DNA of 64,000 nt from Lophius americanus (lineage: Eukaryota > Chordata > Actinopteri > Lophiiformes > Lophiidae): NCBI GenBank assembly GCA_037951165.1, contig JBBDHG010000024.1:6539001-6603000 (forward strand), given 5' to 3'. Position 1 is the stretch's first letter, and every line of letters begins with the position of its first letter. This document shows positions 1 through 12,990 of the stretch, piece after piece. A program made the position numbers and the translations under genes. Below the pieces are notes generated by a model. The model was given only the letters and a program-made list of their open reading frames with translations, was not told the DNA's origin and searched no databases.

Positions 1-470
1 GCCTGTCGGCTGCTCTGGGAAGCGAACAGAAAAGAAAAGTGGGGGATGTAGTCCCACACCTGACTTGAATGAACCTAACAAATCAATCAGGCTGTGAAGG
101 TCACAACTCAGGCTTACGCAATAAGACTAATCCAAGACAGCTTCGTCTGATAGATAAGATACGTCTGTGTGCACGCACTTTCTGGCGTGCACACAGACAT
201 AACTACTTGTGTCTGTTTGCATGTACGCACACAGACAAAATTTTCCAGCAGCCTGAGAGATTTAATATAAATCAAATTGAACCATCATGGAAAACAGCAG
301 GGGTAGGTGTTCAAGCCATTTGGAAGAGCTTACCATTATAAACGCATGAAGACTGCAAAACATGTCATCACCAAAAAGTCAATTATGCTGCCGTAAACAA
401 AGTCAGCAAGAAACACTGGCAAGAAATTGCTGATCGAGCAACTAGGTTAAAAAGTATTGCAACATTTAGG
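1..470. other. Gene-free intergenic stretch
   Basis: I see no coding exon here. The short open frames have no recognisable domain and no convincing splice sites. An imperfect inverted repeat built on the words gtctgtgtgcacgcac and gtgcacacagac lies near 163-200, but it looks like simple-sequence drift. Confidence 0.5.
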
Positions 471-550
471 GTGCCGGAGTAGCTCAAGATGAGGCTGAAT
501 ACACAACATCGACCCGGGATTGATTCAAACCCTGGTTGCTCGTCTTTTTT
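471..550 (+). repeat. tRNA-derived SINE head (relic)
   Basis: An A-box-like word (tagctcaagatgagg, 480-494) is followed about 30 bp later by a B-box-like word (gattcaaaccc, 522-532). A run of six T at 545-550 could end RNA polymerase III transcription. The T-arm does not fold with a normal 7-base loop, so this is more likely the head of an old tRNA-derived SINE than a working tRNA gene. No poly(A) tail or target-site duplication was found. Confidence 0.45.
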
Positions 551-2208
551 TAACATCTCTGTGAATAAAAAACTACAGGCTCCAGAACCAGGACTTAAAG
601 TGCATCTTTAAGTTTTGGAATTCCTGAGGGGTATTCCAGGAGCTCTGGAATGGCCCAGGGAGGAGAGATGGCGCCCTCTCAGCAAAGAATCCCGGAAAGT
701 GGTTAGATCTGGGTGGGGATTGGCGCTCGGAGGCTCATTGCTTCATGTTTGCTTTGACGGCGAGGGCTAGACCTCCGTTGCTTTAGCTTGTTTTAAATAA
801 TACGTACGATCCTCCATTTGTCAAAACACAAAACACAGTAACTACTTTAAAACCGAAATGCCTATGCATTTGCACGAACATGGCGGCCTCCAAATTTAGG
901 ACACGCTATCTTTTCTTAACAATCATTAAAAAAAAAGTTTTTACTTTCAGTCGAAAATACCGACCAAAAAAAAATTAATTAAATTCCATTTATTCAAGAG
1001 ATACACTAAATACCTCCTAAATTTAACACAATGGGCCTTTAATGTAATTGTGCAAGGAAAAATGATTTATCAAAGTTGTATTAACTAAGAATACATAAAA
1101 ATGTGTCTAAGATCAAACTACTTTTTAATCATTGTTTAAAGTTAAATGTGACTGAATGTTTCTGTTCATTTCAAAAAGTGCTGCTCTGGCTCCCCTGAGA
1201 ATAATACATGGATTCTCAAAGAAACCTTATGTGCATAACAAAAATATCAACACATATAATTAAAATAAGGGTAGTGCACAAGTACCCTTGTAGTTTCACC
1301 GCTGATTTTAACAGTTTTGTAGTAACCTTGAGTTTTCTGATCAGACAGCGACAGGGAGTAAAAGTAATTTAGAGTTGAAAAGAAAATGCCTTACAAGGAA
1401 ATGTTCAGTGCCTGCGATTTAAAAAGAGTTTAAAACAAAGTTGAAGTGACAGTGAGTACAAGAGCAAAACAAAACAAAATGGTCGTGGTCATAATGATGG
1501 AGTAGGCAAACAAAATCCTAAATTTAAATGCCACATATTCTGCAGATTTTAAAGACATTATAATACACATCCTCAAAACAGCATTTTTTTTGTCATCTAA
1601 TATTATTTTATGGTCGCTATATATAATTAATGTTTGCAAAATAAACACTGACATTCACTCACTGTCAATTTCAGAAGAAAGGCATGGGTGCAGAGTCTTT
1701 TATCTTTTAGCCTTTATCATGACTCACACAGAAACGTAAATGTTGGTGATGTTGCAATCCTGACAAGTAGCGAAGACATATGAGATAAGAGTCCCTGTGG
1801 GTCCTCTGGAGACTCGTATGTTCAACAACTTGGACACAGTTCAAAGTCAAACTGAATCTGAGGAACCACTGATGACATTCTGAACCAAACAGAAGGAGAG
1901 GAGGAAGAGATGGAAACTATAAAAGTACAAATGTAGATTACATTTTCATGTGAACTGCATTTTCACCAAACTAATCCTAAACATTACCACTGCTGCGTAA
2001 ACCGGCAAAATATCATCCCTGTGAAAACTCTGACAACATGTGCCAGTGTTGTGCATAGTATTAGATTTCAGCCCAATGGCCACCAACACGGACACAACAA
2101 CAACACTGACAGTCATCACTCAAGGATTGCGGCCCAACATCAGACTTTCTTCCCTGCAATATTGAATATTGTATGACAATGTACACAATCTCTCTGCACA
2201 GGGTTGCA
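551..2208. other. Gene-free intergenic stretch
   Basis: AT-rich sequence with short A and T runs. I see no exon-like open frame, RNA gene or recognised mobile element. Confidence 0.45.
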
Positions 2209-2263
2209 TATTTGCCATCGAGATAATGATTCAACTTTTAAATCATTATCTTGATGGCAAATA
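2209..2263. repeat. 23-bp inverted repeat (hairpin)
   Basis: Positions 2209-2231 and 2241-2263 are reverse complements at 22 of 23 positions. They are separated by a 9-base spacer, and the single difference would be a G.U wobble pair in RNA. The arms carry the words tttgccat and atggcaaa. It could be the core of a small foldback (MITE-like) element or a young hairpin RNA locus. No flanking target duplication was recognised. Confidence 0.75.
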
Positions 2264-2580
2264 CATTTTATTATAATGTCAACATAATTGATTGCATTAT
2301 CAGCGAGCAGCAAGGCGGGGCGTGTCATGTGTTCCTGTTGAAATTGAATTTGGCAGGTTCTCAGTGATGCAAGTTGGCAGCAGGATGTGTACTTTGCTCA
2401 GCAGAGCTCTGGTCAGTCCGGTCCGAAATGCCGTTTCATGGGTTTCGGGCCTCTTGCTGTTGGTTTGCTTACATGATTATGTTTGGGAATGTATTAATAG
2501 AACTTCCTCCCTGAACTACTGGAACTACGCCAGAAAGAAAGGCTGTGTCAATTATAAGTCCTAGAACTCCTGAAACTTTG

Positions 2581-2677
2581 GTTATATTGTATTATATTAT
2601 GTTTTATTATATTATGTTATATTATATTATGTTATGTTATATTATGTTATATTTTGTTTTATTATATTATATTACAT
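2581..2677. repeat. (TTATA)n-type AT microsatellite
   Basis: A nearly pure A/T tract of about 95 bp built from tattatatta and ttatgttata words with occasional G. It is a simple repeat with no coding content. Confidence 0.9.
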
Positions 2678-3068
2678 AACCTATTTTAGCCATTCTCAGG
2701 GACCTTAGCGTTTGTCCAGAGGTTTACTTTTGCATTATATCTGAAAAGATAATGAACCTTCTATAGCTTACTCTGATAAAGTCAGCCAACTTTAAAGTTT
2801 GCAACAAATTAGAAACACATCAAATTGTCAACATATGAGAAATGTAGTGACAAAGATGACTGTTTGCACAAATCCCCCACCATTTATACACTAACCTGAA
2901 ATATCTCACCTGTTCGAAAGAGCCCCTATTTCCCCAAGATGTGATTGACAGTTCATGAGGCCAATTAAGAGATTAAGAATTACTGTAAATGGAATAGAGC
3001 TGATTTCATGGTGAAGAACAAATGACATTTTGTATTAATGAAGAACCACACGATTAGATGAATTGCGT
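2678..3068. other. Gene-free intergenic stretch
   Basis: Ordinary AT-rich sequence between two simple repeats. Nothing was recognised. Confidence 0.45.
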
Positions 3069-3300
3069 TCCTACCTACATACCTAACACACATACTTACT
3101 AACCCAACTACCCACCTTCCTACTTAGCTGCCTACCTACCAATCTAAGTACCTTCCTTCCTTCCTACATACCTACCTACCAACTTATTTACACACCCAAA
3201 TACCCACATAACTACCTACCCACCCAGTAAGCTCCCACCTACCTACACACCTACTAACATCCCCAATTACCCACATCCCTTCCTACCCATCTACGCACCA
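3069..3300. repeat. Degenerate (CCTA)n tetranucleotide tract
   Basis: About 230 bp rich in cctacctacc, ccttcctt and acccac words, giving strong strand asymmetry with very few G on the + strand. This is an eroded tetranucleotide microsatellite. Confidence 0.9.
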
Positions 3301-3484
3301 GTTGGGTAGGTTCTGAACTGCCAGTACATGGGTTTGGCACAATGCAGTGACGGTGGTCTATTTAATGTACTTAAGAATACTTGAAGATAAAATACCTTTT
3401 ATGTCGCATCCTTCATCCACCCACCTGAGATTTCCGGCTATTATTTGTCCATGGAATATCTTCCCAGTCTCCCAGTATATATAG

Positions 3485-3497
3485 CCCCCCCCCCCCC
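3485..3497. repeat. Poly(C) run of 13
   Basis: Thirteen consecutive C residues, that is 13 G on the minus strand. The region is otherwise AT-rich. Confidence 0.95.
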
Positions 3498-3553
3498 TGA
3501 AAGGAATGTTTACGTCCACAGAACATCTAGCTGTAAATGCATGAAATTCTTTA

Positions 3554-3578
3554 TGTGTGTGTGTGTGTGTGTGTGTGT
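3554..3578. repeat. (TG)n microsatellite
   Basis: An uninterrupted TG dinucleotide run of about 25 bp. Confidence 0.95.
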
Positions 3579-4390
3579 TTGAAGGATGAATATAATAGCA
3601 GTATTACATAAGGGATTGGGTGGAGTTTAGGAAATGAGAGTTCAGGCTAATGCTGGAGATTAAATGATGACTAGAAGTCAGTGTGACGTTCATTTTTCTT
3701 ATAATAGAACAAGGCTGTATTTGTAAAAGTGGGAGTTATTGCAGCTTGACATGTAGATGTGAGCTTCTTTCATTGGTTAATTGTGCATCTCACATATTGA
3801 TAATATTGGAAAATAGTTCTGGCTACATATCAAATGATTTTAGGCATCACCAAAAATGCTACAGATTTGTGAAAATCAGCATTTTAAAAAGATTTTCACT
3901 GAGTCCTTGCTTTATTTCTAATCTTTAATATGCAATTTACAACTTGGTCTGTAATGAGGCCATTTAGAATGGGTGGCGTTCTGCAGAGAAAGATACAATG
4001 ATCGGCCTTGACATACTATGGCTAGAGCACTGTGCTTGCAAATTGTGCACGACGAGGCGGTGGGAACATTTTGTTATTACTTTTTGACCGCTGAGGGTGA
4101 AGGCTAGTCAAAAGCAATTTTGTGACTTCAAGTTAATACTGTTTATGTCTCCAATACAAAAAAAAAGCTGCTTAGGAGTGATTGATATGCTTTTAATGTC
4201 TTAAACTGTGGAATTCAGCCAGAGAAGTCAAAACTGTATATTGCTCCTTCTTTTTTAGTGCCTGTTCAGTTTGAGTTGGAGAATTCACCTGAATCAGGGC
4301 AATGTCTGCAAACACCCTTATTCGTCAATGTTGTTTTGAATATTCAAGCAATGCTATGAAGTTTGTAACAATGTAAACATATACACTGCA
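3579..4390. other. Gene-free intergenic stretch
   Basis: No exon or mobile element was recognised. An open frame at 3683-3928 has no domain-like composition. Confidence 0.4.
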
Positions 4391-4550
4391 TCTAAACTGA
4401 TTAGCAATGACATTAAAAACACCTACCTAATATTGTGAGGGTCTTACCCGGGCTAGACTTCACTCAGTGAGTTATTGGGGGTCATGACCTTGTCTTTGAT
4501 TCAGAAGCTGACCTTCCTTAAACCTTTTTACTGACCACTGTAGACCAATT
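4391..4550 (-). mobile_element. Tc1-type transposon relic, internally deleted
   Basis: The left part (4395-4440, with gacattaaaaacacctacct) matches what I remember as the 3' terminal region of a common fish Tc1 family read in antisense. The right part (about 4508-4545, with gaccttccttaaacc and actgaccactgtagacc) matches its transposase 5' region in antisense. About 1 kb of the expected element is missing between them, so this is a non-coding remnant. Confidence 0.6.
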
Positions 4551-4634
4551 ATTGTGAGGAAGTAGGAGGCCTTTTTCCTCTTCGGAAGTCCCTGCTCAAA
4601 CTAGCAAGGAAGGACAACAGTGTTCTGGGTAATG

Positions 4635-4710
4635 CTCTGGAGGGAGTCCCGGAAGAATGGGAGGAAGAGGAGCAGCAGCCTAGCTTTAACATTGAGAGCT
4701 CCAAAAATCT
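4635..4710. repeat. Dispersed repeat A, copy 1
   Basis: The words ggaagaggagcagcagccta, ctttaacattgagagctcc and aaaaatct occur in the same order in the copy at 38,970-39,050. The family is not recognised. Copy 1 would read as an acidic peptide if translated, but the frame is not kept beyond the shared part. Confidence 0.55.
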
Positions 4711-7700
4711 TGATGATAAAGGCCCATGAAAAAAATTTAAACAAAGCTGGATTGTTCGTCATGATTTTGAGATTCAAAGCAATGCTTAAAGGCACTGAAT
4801 AGCAATCACAGCAAACCTCCCGTGTCTCATTTGAGTTGTCATGTCAACAATGTCAACACAGGAACTGTGAGAGCGGTGCTTAAAATCATGTCATCCCTGT
4901 AGGTCCTGTCAACTGTTGCTACTTCAATACTCAACAACCCAAATTATTTCTGGTACCTCAGCTGGTACTGTATGTTACACAAGCAGAGGAAGTGTTGAGC
5001 ATCAGGAGAAGGGGGAATATGGGCCGGCTTTTAGTGGCTCATGCCATCCAAATCTACGCTACGCTGTACTTTTATCAATAGTTAGCTTGACAGGGAGGAT
5101 GTGACTGAACATAACACCCAACATTTTTGAGGACAAGTCATGACTCACCCTGACAAAATGTTGGTTTCAATATTTTTTAATTAATTCCACCGCTCTCGTT
5201 TTTTTTTTCGCTTGTTGGCAGAATATCTCAAAAGTGTTATTAATGGAGATCTGAATCCAGGAAATTATTTTGCGGCCTTGGCTTTTGCTTTTCAAGTGAA
5301 GGCAGACATAGAAAGATGGATCCATGGATACATAGAGCTGGATAAGAAAATAAGTATACACTGAAACTGTTAAGATTCTCTGAGGTTTGGAGGTTTGATT
5401 ACAGTCAAATCTAAATATAGCCATTAGGGTTGATTTGTATTTAATATGTACATTTAAATGTATCTATAGATGTTGTTAATTGCTATTTATAAAATTGTTC
5501 ACATACTTTCATCAGCAGATGTAATATTTGGAAAAAGAACCATGTATGTGACTGTTTATTCACCTCACTAAAGCTGGTTTGTTTCTGTACATTAATTATT
5601 TTTGCTTGTCAAATAAAATATGTGGATCTACTACTACAAGTCAGGGAATTAGTAGCCGCAGTGGGATTTTATTAATAATTAATTAATACATGAAAAGTAA
5701 AGCCTAATAATAAAGTACACAATTTGACTGGGAATACACAATGGTAAATAAAAAAAAGAAGGAAGTAAAACAAAGTTTAAACAAAACCCTTCGATTATAT
5801 AAAATAGAATACAAACAATGATTCCGTTTTATAAATTCACAATATAACGATGTGCGGACTGAAAGGAGGCACAACGATTGAGCGGTAAGCATAGCTGGCT
5901 GACGGCCAGAATAAACCTCGTGGCATGGGCTATTTTTAACAAATACAAGACAAGAATAAATTTCCTTTAAGTTCGTGACCATTACCATTGGTTTTTCATC
6001 TTCGTCTTGCATTCAGCTCACACATTGGGATGACATGTACTACTGTTAACATAAGATGAAAAAAAAAAACAGATTGACTACCACTAAATTATTAAAAAGG
6101 AATTCAAACTAAAAGGAATTCACCCAAATGTTTTTTAGCAATTAAAAGTGCATCATTAGTGAGAAGCATTAGCATTAGCATAAACAGACATGTCTCTACA
6201 TGACATTGCATTTTTGGTTATGACTGGTCATGCCCTATATCTATTTAATGCATGTGACATGTACAACATTCATTAATGTCATAAAAATGTATCATACATC
6301 AGGATGACCCTACATTTTCCAGACTATTCTACAGTTTGCGGGCCCATATTTTACCCCCATGTTATTCTCATGCCCTTATCTTTTTTCTTCGCTAAATTCA
6401 CTGTGTCAAATTCCTGTCATTGCTCCAGCAATCAAAATCCCATATGACTAAGCCTTTTTTGGCATATTCATACAGATTATCTTTGGGCCACCCATTTGTA
6501 AAATATCACTTGTGAATTTAGCAACAGTCTAGCAGATTTAATTCTAAACAATGTTTGAAATGTGTTGTGATTTAAAAAAAAAAAAACGAATTTACAGCAA
6601 TATTGATTACATTTTTTGTCATATTTTTTTCTTAAAAATATATCAAATAAAATTTTGATGCTCAATAATAATTTTAAAAGTGATACATTGACTGTTCCTA
6701 ATGCCACTTCTATGTAATTTCAACTAATCATTTAGAGTTAATATTTAACAGTTTGTTTTTTAAATCAACATTTAATCTAGTAATTTTACTAGCTAACTAA
6801 ATTTAACAGATATTAAACTAAATGTTTCATATCACCTTTTTTTTAACAACATTTGGAGCTAAAAGTGGCAGAATATCGTTGCAACTTTGAGAATTTGCTC
6901 TTTCATAATTGACAACTCATAAGGAGTTCACCTGCTGGTGGATCTCACCTGGGCTGCCAGTACATCCCAGATGGTATTTATCACTCATGGTTATTTATGT
7001 CAACTAAACCCTGGCTGGCTGCAGAGAGTGGACATGCTGCTGAGAGGAGATGTAGTCATCGATCCCACACAGGACCATGAGAGCTGAACCAGAGCCCTAT
7101 TCTCTGTCTGTGTTTCTCCGTCCCTGGCGCCAGTACCCTGCTCTCCAGTCTTCCTCAACCTGACACTGATGAAGAGGATCGTCAGAGGCAAAATGTTCTT
7201 TGATTAAGATATAAAGCTTGGGTCAACCTCTAACTCTAATTTATTGTTTCCTTTTAAATAATATCGGCAGACCTTGTGACTCGAAAGACTTTTAAAAGGC
7301 ACACAGTAATGGCTAACGCCACAGATTTACAACCTTGGCACGACCCACAAGACTTTAGGAGTGAATAGTACAAGTGACAGAACAAGTCAGGTCACATGTC
7401 TTTTGGTTTCAGCGTTCATCACGTGGAACCGGGATCATGATTGTTATCCACAATGTGTCAGGACAGTGCCTCGCAATTAAAACTAGCTGAGCGAGATACA
7501 CCAATGATCGCGTGCCCGTAAGTATGTGTCCTGTTTTATGCTAGACCGTGCTCTTGGTCTGATACTCGTAAAGAAAACACGAGCAAAGCTTCCTACAAAC
7601 GGAAGACTTCACATTAAATCAACACTTTTTCTCTTGGAGAGGCTTTATGCTGGGACATTTCCTTCAGCAGACATAGTGAGCAACATAAAGACTTCCACCT

Positions 7701-8455
7701 CTTCTGCAAATTGGTAGAAGAATGCATAACTGACGTGGACATATTTGTCTAATGTTCCAAACAAGTAAATAATATGTTTGTCAGTGACCAGCCACTAGGT
7801 TAAGGAAATAAATCACTCAAAAAACTTCCTCATGGATGGTGAATGAGATAAGTGGACTCATGGAGTGAGTCCTATGCCACCCAAAATACAGATTTTTGCT
7901 TCATACATCATAGAATTTAAAGGGAATTAATTACATTAAATCAATAAACTGTTGGTTGAATTTTAAAATTAAAAAAAGGGAAAGTGACTTTTAACTCTAA
8001 AAATGTGTCCAAGGAGAGAGATGACCCCTCTGCTTAAGGGACCCTTACCTTTATTCTTGGTGAATGTGAGAATGGCTACGTTCAAACTGTAAAAATAAGT
8101 ACATTTTAAGAAATAAAGTATGTGATGCACACCTCTAGGGGCCACTGAAATGTGTGAAATACCATTTTTGAAGAGATGTGGATAGACTATTTTCGGCTTA
8201 TCATACGGATGGATGGAAAAGGGTCCACTTATAAAAAAAAGATTAATAGTTTCAAATGGTTTATCCATCAATGCCCACATACAACCATACATCATTATCG
8301 TTGTCATTGATTCAAACATGACATGCCAGTGAAGGCAAAAAAGGTTTGGAGAATTTCAAAAATGTCAAAATCTAGTTTGATGTGATAATGCAGAGGAAAT
8401 TATGCACTCACTACTTTTCTGTGGAATTTGACAACATAAGCTAGCTTCCCCACTT
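4711..8455. other. Gene-free intergenic stretch
   Basis: About 3.7 kb of AT-rich sequence with no recognisable exon or mobile element. Small features are a repeated gcattagcatta motif near 6168 and poly(A) or poly(T) runs near 5199, 6060 and 6571. Confidence 0.45.
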
Positions 8456-8795
8456 GTTGTTGTCCTTTCTCAAACCGGTAAGTACTTTGGGTAACACTAC
8501 TGCAGCGCTAAAGACCCTACACAGCTTGCAGTTCTGGAAAAGCTCTGACCTAGTTGTCCATTGAGTTTTACATAGATTTTTGTAAAAAATCTGACCCATC
8601 TGACAATTTGGCCCTTGTCGAAGATGCAAAGATCCTTACCCCCATTTTTTCCAGCCTCCAACGTACCAATTTTGAGCAATACATGTTCACATGCTGCCTA
8701 ACATATCCCACCTACTAATAGGTTCCATTTGACCAGACTATCAATATCATTCACTTCAAATGTCGGTAGTTATAATGCTGTGGCTAGGAATGCTT
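8456..8795 (-). mobile_element. Tc1-type transposon relic (5' part, antisense)
   Basis: In order on the + strand, landmarks of a fish Tc1 element read in antisense: ttgtcctttctcaaaccgg, actactgcag, a gagctctgacc-like segment (aaagctctgacc), caatttggcccttgtc, cccattttttccagcctcc, ctgcctaacatatcccacc and a terminal ttataatgctgtggct. These correspond to the amino-terminal transposase region and 5' terminal repeat. Many substitutions break the frame. Confidence 0.75.
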
Positions 8796-8934
8796 AGATT
8801 GGAAAGTTTGAACTAATAACATAATTGGTAGCATAACATAATTCTTGATGTCAGCTCACAGCTACGTTCTAAGTTTGGTTAGAGTTTTTCCCTTTCTCTC
8901 TAATTACTAGTTCCTTACTGTAGGCCTGAATGTG

Positions 8935-9560
8935 ATTATGAATGGTTGGTTTCTCCAGACGCATCAGAGAACCACCCCCAGACTTCACAGTGGGTATGAG
9001 GTGCTTTTCTGTATGGCTTCCTTTCTTGCTACGCCACAGCCATCATTGATGATTGTTGTCAGTAAGCTCTACTTTGGCCTAATTTCATTTCTGACCTTGT
9101 CCATTGAAAGTCCCAATAGGGTTCGGCAAACTTTTGGCATTTCACACAGTGTGTTTGGATGACAGCAGAGGGTTTTCTTGTTCCCTTCCCTATTAGCTTG
9201 TGTTGGTGTAGGTGAAGTCTGATCATGGTTAAGGAGACTCTGAGCCCAAAATTCAACCGACCTCTGTAATTCATTAGTTGTAATCTTTGGATATTTTTTG
9301 CCAGTTGAACTATCCTCCTCACAGTGGTAGGCGTTAGTTTGCAGACACATCCACATCCAGGTTAATTTCTAACATCTCTAGTCTCTTTGAACTTCTTTAT
9401 TTACTGACATTTTTAACTGTTGACAATTTCTTGCATCTTTTACCAGATTTGGCCAGCTCTTCAACTTTTTTTTGCACATCATGGTTGTGTTTTCTGGTCT
9501 TAAAAAATTGGGGGGCACTATATGTTGTCATTTGAAGCATGTGTAAGTATTTGGGGTGTT
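8935..9560 (-). mobile_element. Tc1-family transposase relic, frameshifted
   Basis: Two overlapping minus-strand frames (9059-9322 and 9069-9356) together carry the amino-terminal helix-turn-helix region of a Tc1-like transposase. One frame reads KKYPKITTNELQRSVE. The other reads RLHLHQHKL followed by PYWDFQW, which in the family lies just before the first catalytic aspartate. The switch between frames shows at least one frameshift. The rest toward 8935 is a weaker match to the catalytic half. It is a dead copy, distinct from the Tc1 family of the neighbouring relic. Confidence 0.75.
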
Positions 9561-11590
9561 TTTCAGTATTAAATACTTAAGTTATAACTGCTATAACCTT
9601 GACAGGTCTCAGATATCTCTTCAACGAGTCTACAGAGGACCAAATATCACTTTAGCTCTCAGTATTCTATGTTAAATCAAGAGGAGACCCTACAAACCAT
9701 TTGCAGGTGTTTCTACTTAGAGCCTGCTGGGTGCGATTTACCCTGGACCATGTCATGATAGATGCCAAAGTCTGAAAAGCTCAGTGCTGATACTTCCTCA
9801 CTTCAGCACATGCTCTCATATATGTAGGCTGAGAAACTGATTTTTGGTTCCAAAAATTCCAAAGGATGCATATAAGAAGTGTTCGTAGGTCAAATACCAT
9901 TTCTGTGATTCATATGTCTCAGATTCTTGATGTATGTCACAACACATGTGATGCATATGATTGCTTACAGGATGCCTTTATGGTTCCAAAATCTGTTGTT
10001 TTGCTTTACATGAGCCCCCTTGACCCCCTTCTCCAGTACAGACATGATTAGCTGATTCAGCTGATTTAGTTTCCTACAACAACAAGAAAGGCTACCAAAC
10101 AAACTCACAGGAATCATCTCTATGTATCTGATATGCAGAAAACACTCCTTAGTGTGGGAAATGTTTAGTGTTAAAAAAAATCCCAACTCAAATTTCTTTG
10201 CAATATATCCTCGGTGATGTCCACAGAACTCAGATATTCAGGATCATGCACACTAAACTGTAAAGCCTATTTTGAATGAACTAGCTTGGCTCCTTGTATG
10301 TTTTGTGTTTACACCATCACTTTGTATCTGCTATATTTTTGATAGACAGGATCTCAGAAGCTCATTAAATGCCTCTCTCACTTCCCCCTGCAAGAGGAGG
10401 AAGCATTAGATACTTCAGAAATTCCAAATGTCTTGAGGACACATTTGATTACGCTTAACAAGTGGCCTGCTGACTGTGAGCAAACACTGATCTCATCAAG
10501 ATTTGAGATAGTTTGTGTTTAGGAGAGTGACTGTGGACTTTTCCAAGCATGGGAGTGTTAGCACTGACCAAATGGATTGTATTATGAATTGAAATTGAAG
10601 CCTGTGCAGTCCAGATGGCTTCATAGGAACAGGCTTTCGCTATACATACTGTTAGTCTTAAAAGAGAAATACCAGAAGTTATTTAAAAAGGAATGACTGT
10701 AATATGTCACAATATGTCAAATTTTCCCTTGAGTGGAGGGAAACCCTCCCAGGGTATAGAATATGAGGGGAGTGAGTGTGCTAAAAAAAAAAAAGGGATT
10801 TGTCAAGCCTTAAGATGGATTTACAACCATGATTTACTGTCATCATGAACAAAGTAAATCTCACATTAATCTGCATGTGTTGAATCTATTTTTTTATTCG
10901 GCACCTTTGCTGTCGAATAGTCTCTAAATTTACAGTTTATTTGACAAAAAGCTAGACAATAGCATCTTACCCAGGCCAATTGAACATCTGACTCACGTGG
11001 TGCTGAAGTCAGGCGCACTGGAAGACTATGTTCTCTACGTTGCAGATGATTTAGAAATAAAAACTTGTTTGGGCTTAAAAAGTAAATAATACGACACACT
11101 CCTAGTATATGACAACAGTCAATATACTCTAAGCCATACTATACTGACTGTCCGTTCCTATTCCCTATCAGTATAGGATAAAACGCCCCATTTTTCACCT
11201 CCCAGCTGTCGGTAGTACGTGGCCCGATTAGTGGCTTATCTCAAACGACTTTGGCTAAATAATTCTCAAGTGTGTGGTTGTCATCACGATTATCATACTG
11301 CTCCCGACCGAGATGGAGCATTACCAATCGCAAAACGTAAATATTTTGATATTTACATTTTAAAATGTAAAATCCTCTACTCTGAAGTTGTTGTTGTTTA
11401 TGTGTTGGGTGCCCGCAAACTTTATTCCTCCTCATGCTCTCAATTTTTCTGGATTTTGATGTTAGATTCCTTTGTCATTTTAAGTGTTTTTTGGATGTAT
11501 TTATCTTTTTTTTAGGATTTTTTATCCTTTTTAATTCTCATTACATCACTAGACTACGGTTGCAGACCAGCATTCGTGCTGCAGCCGAAG
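9561..11590. other. Gene-free intergenic stretch
   Basis: No exon-like frame or recognised repeat, apart from short A runs near 10,784. Confidence 0.4.
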
Positions 11591-11595
11591 AAAAC

Positions 11596-12900
11596 ACATG
11601 CAAATAGACAAAACACATACAAAAAACTTTCACAAAAGAAAACATCTTCCTCGATTTGAAAGTAAATACATAGAATTCATTAAACAAACTGCAGCTGCCA
11701 CAACAAAACATATTAACAATAACGTGCAGCAAATACATATATATAAAAAAAAACACATTAAGCATAAGGCGGAGCAAAAGGAATAACCACAACACAGCAC
11801 ATTAAGAATAACGAACAGGAAATACCACAAAACGACTAATTAAGAGTAATGCATAGCAAATACCTCAACACAACACATTGAACATAACGGCCAAGAAATA
11901 CCACAACACATTAAGAAGTTAGTGAAATATGAAGTATTATAATAAAATATGATATTTATTAGATAGATTGCCTCCAGTTGATTTGTATTAACCAAATTTG
12001 GACCAATTTAATCAATTTGAAAACAAATGCATAGAATTTTTTAAACGCTCTGCAAAACCAAACATACACCATGAAAATATCGAGCAGTGAGTACCAGTAC
12101 ACAACAAATGAATAATAGTGTGCAGGAAATACCACAACACAACACATTAAGAATGACGCGCAGGAAATACCACAACATAACACATTAAGAATAACGTGCA
12201 GGAAATACAACAACAAAACACATTTAGAATAATGTGCAGGAAATACCACAACAAAACACATTCAGAAAAACACGCAGAAAATACCACAACAAAAAACATT
12301 AAGAATAACGCGCAGCAAATACCAGGACACTTTCAGAATAATGTGCAGGAAATTCTACAACACAACACATTAATAATAATGTGCAAGAAATACCACAACA
12401 AAACACATTAAAAATAATTTGCAGGAAAAACCACAACACATTAAGAATAATGCACAGGAAATACCACAACAAAACACCTTAAGAATAATGCATAGCAAAT
12501 ACCACGACACATTCAGAATAACGCGCAGGAAATACCACAACAAAACACATTAAGAGTAACGTGCAGCATGTACCACGACAGAACACATTAAGAGTAACGT
12601 GCAGTAAATACCACAACAAAACACATTATGAAAAACGCACAGCATATACCACAACACCACGTCAACACATTATGAATAATGCAAAACAAACAAAACAAAT
12701 TAAGAATAACGCATAACTAATACCACAATACAAAACAAGACATTAAGAATAACGCGCAGGAAATACCACAATATAACATATTTAGAATAACGCATAATAA
12801 ATATCACAACATAACACATTAAACACAACGTGCAGCAAATACCACAATATAATCCGTTAAGAATAACACGCTTAGATGCAACAACACATTAAGAAGTGAG
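11596..12900. repeat. 38-bp minisatellite in two array blocks
   Basis: The monomer is about 38 bp and includes ccacaacaaaacacattaag followed by aataacgcgcaggaaata; two adjacent units start at 12,132 and 12,170. Block 1 (about 11,690-11,910) has few, diverged units. Block 2 (about 12,100-12,890) has roughly twenty. The 11,912-12,100 segment between them is not satellite but a tail and leader pair also found outside the arrays. Frames through the array are artefacts of the repeat. Confidence 0.9.
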
Positions 12901-12990
12901 TGAAATAAGAAGTACTAGATCAAAATACGATAATACCAGATAGTTTTCTTCAAGTTGATTCATATTCACCAAGTTTTTTACTAATTATGA
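11650..12990. repeat. Higher-order duplication framing the minisatellite
   Basis: A leader (cgatttgaaagtaaataca, from 11,652) recurs in diverged form at 12,013-12,047 (caatttgaaaacaaatgca), both followed by tagaatt and ttaaac. A tail beginning acacattaagaagt, then gtgaaata, gaagta and gttgatt, occurs at 11,908-12,010 and at 12,884-12,990. Each leader-array-tail set is therefore one unit present twice, with different array lengths. It may be a non-autonomous element with an internal minisatellite. Confidence 0.7.

Noticed and set aside
471..550. Functional tRNA gene
   Set aside because: A-box, B-box and T-run are present but the T-loop and acceptor stem do not fit a canonical tRNA; a SINE head is more likely.
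12196..12411. Lysine/asparagine-rich frame through the minisatellite
   Set aside because: Produced by the 38-bp repeat staying open in one frame; no independent coding evidence.
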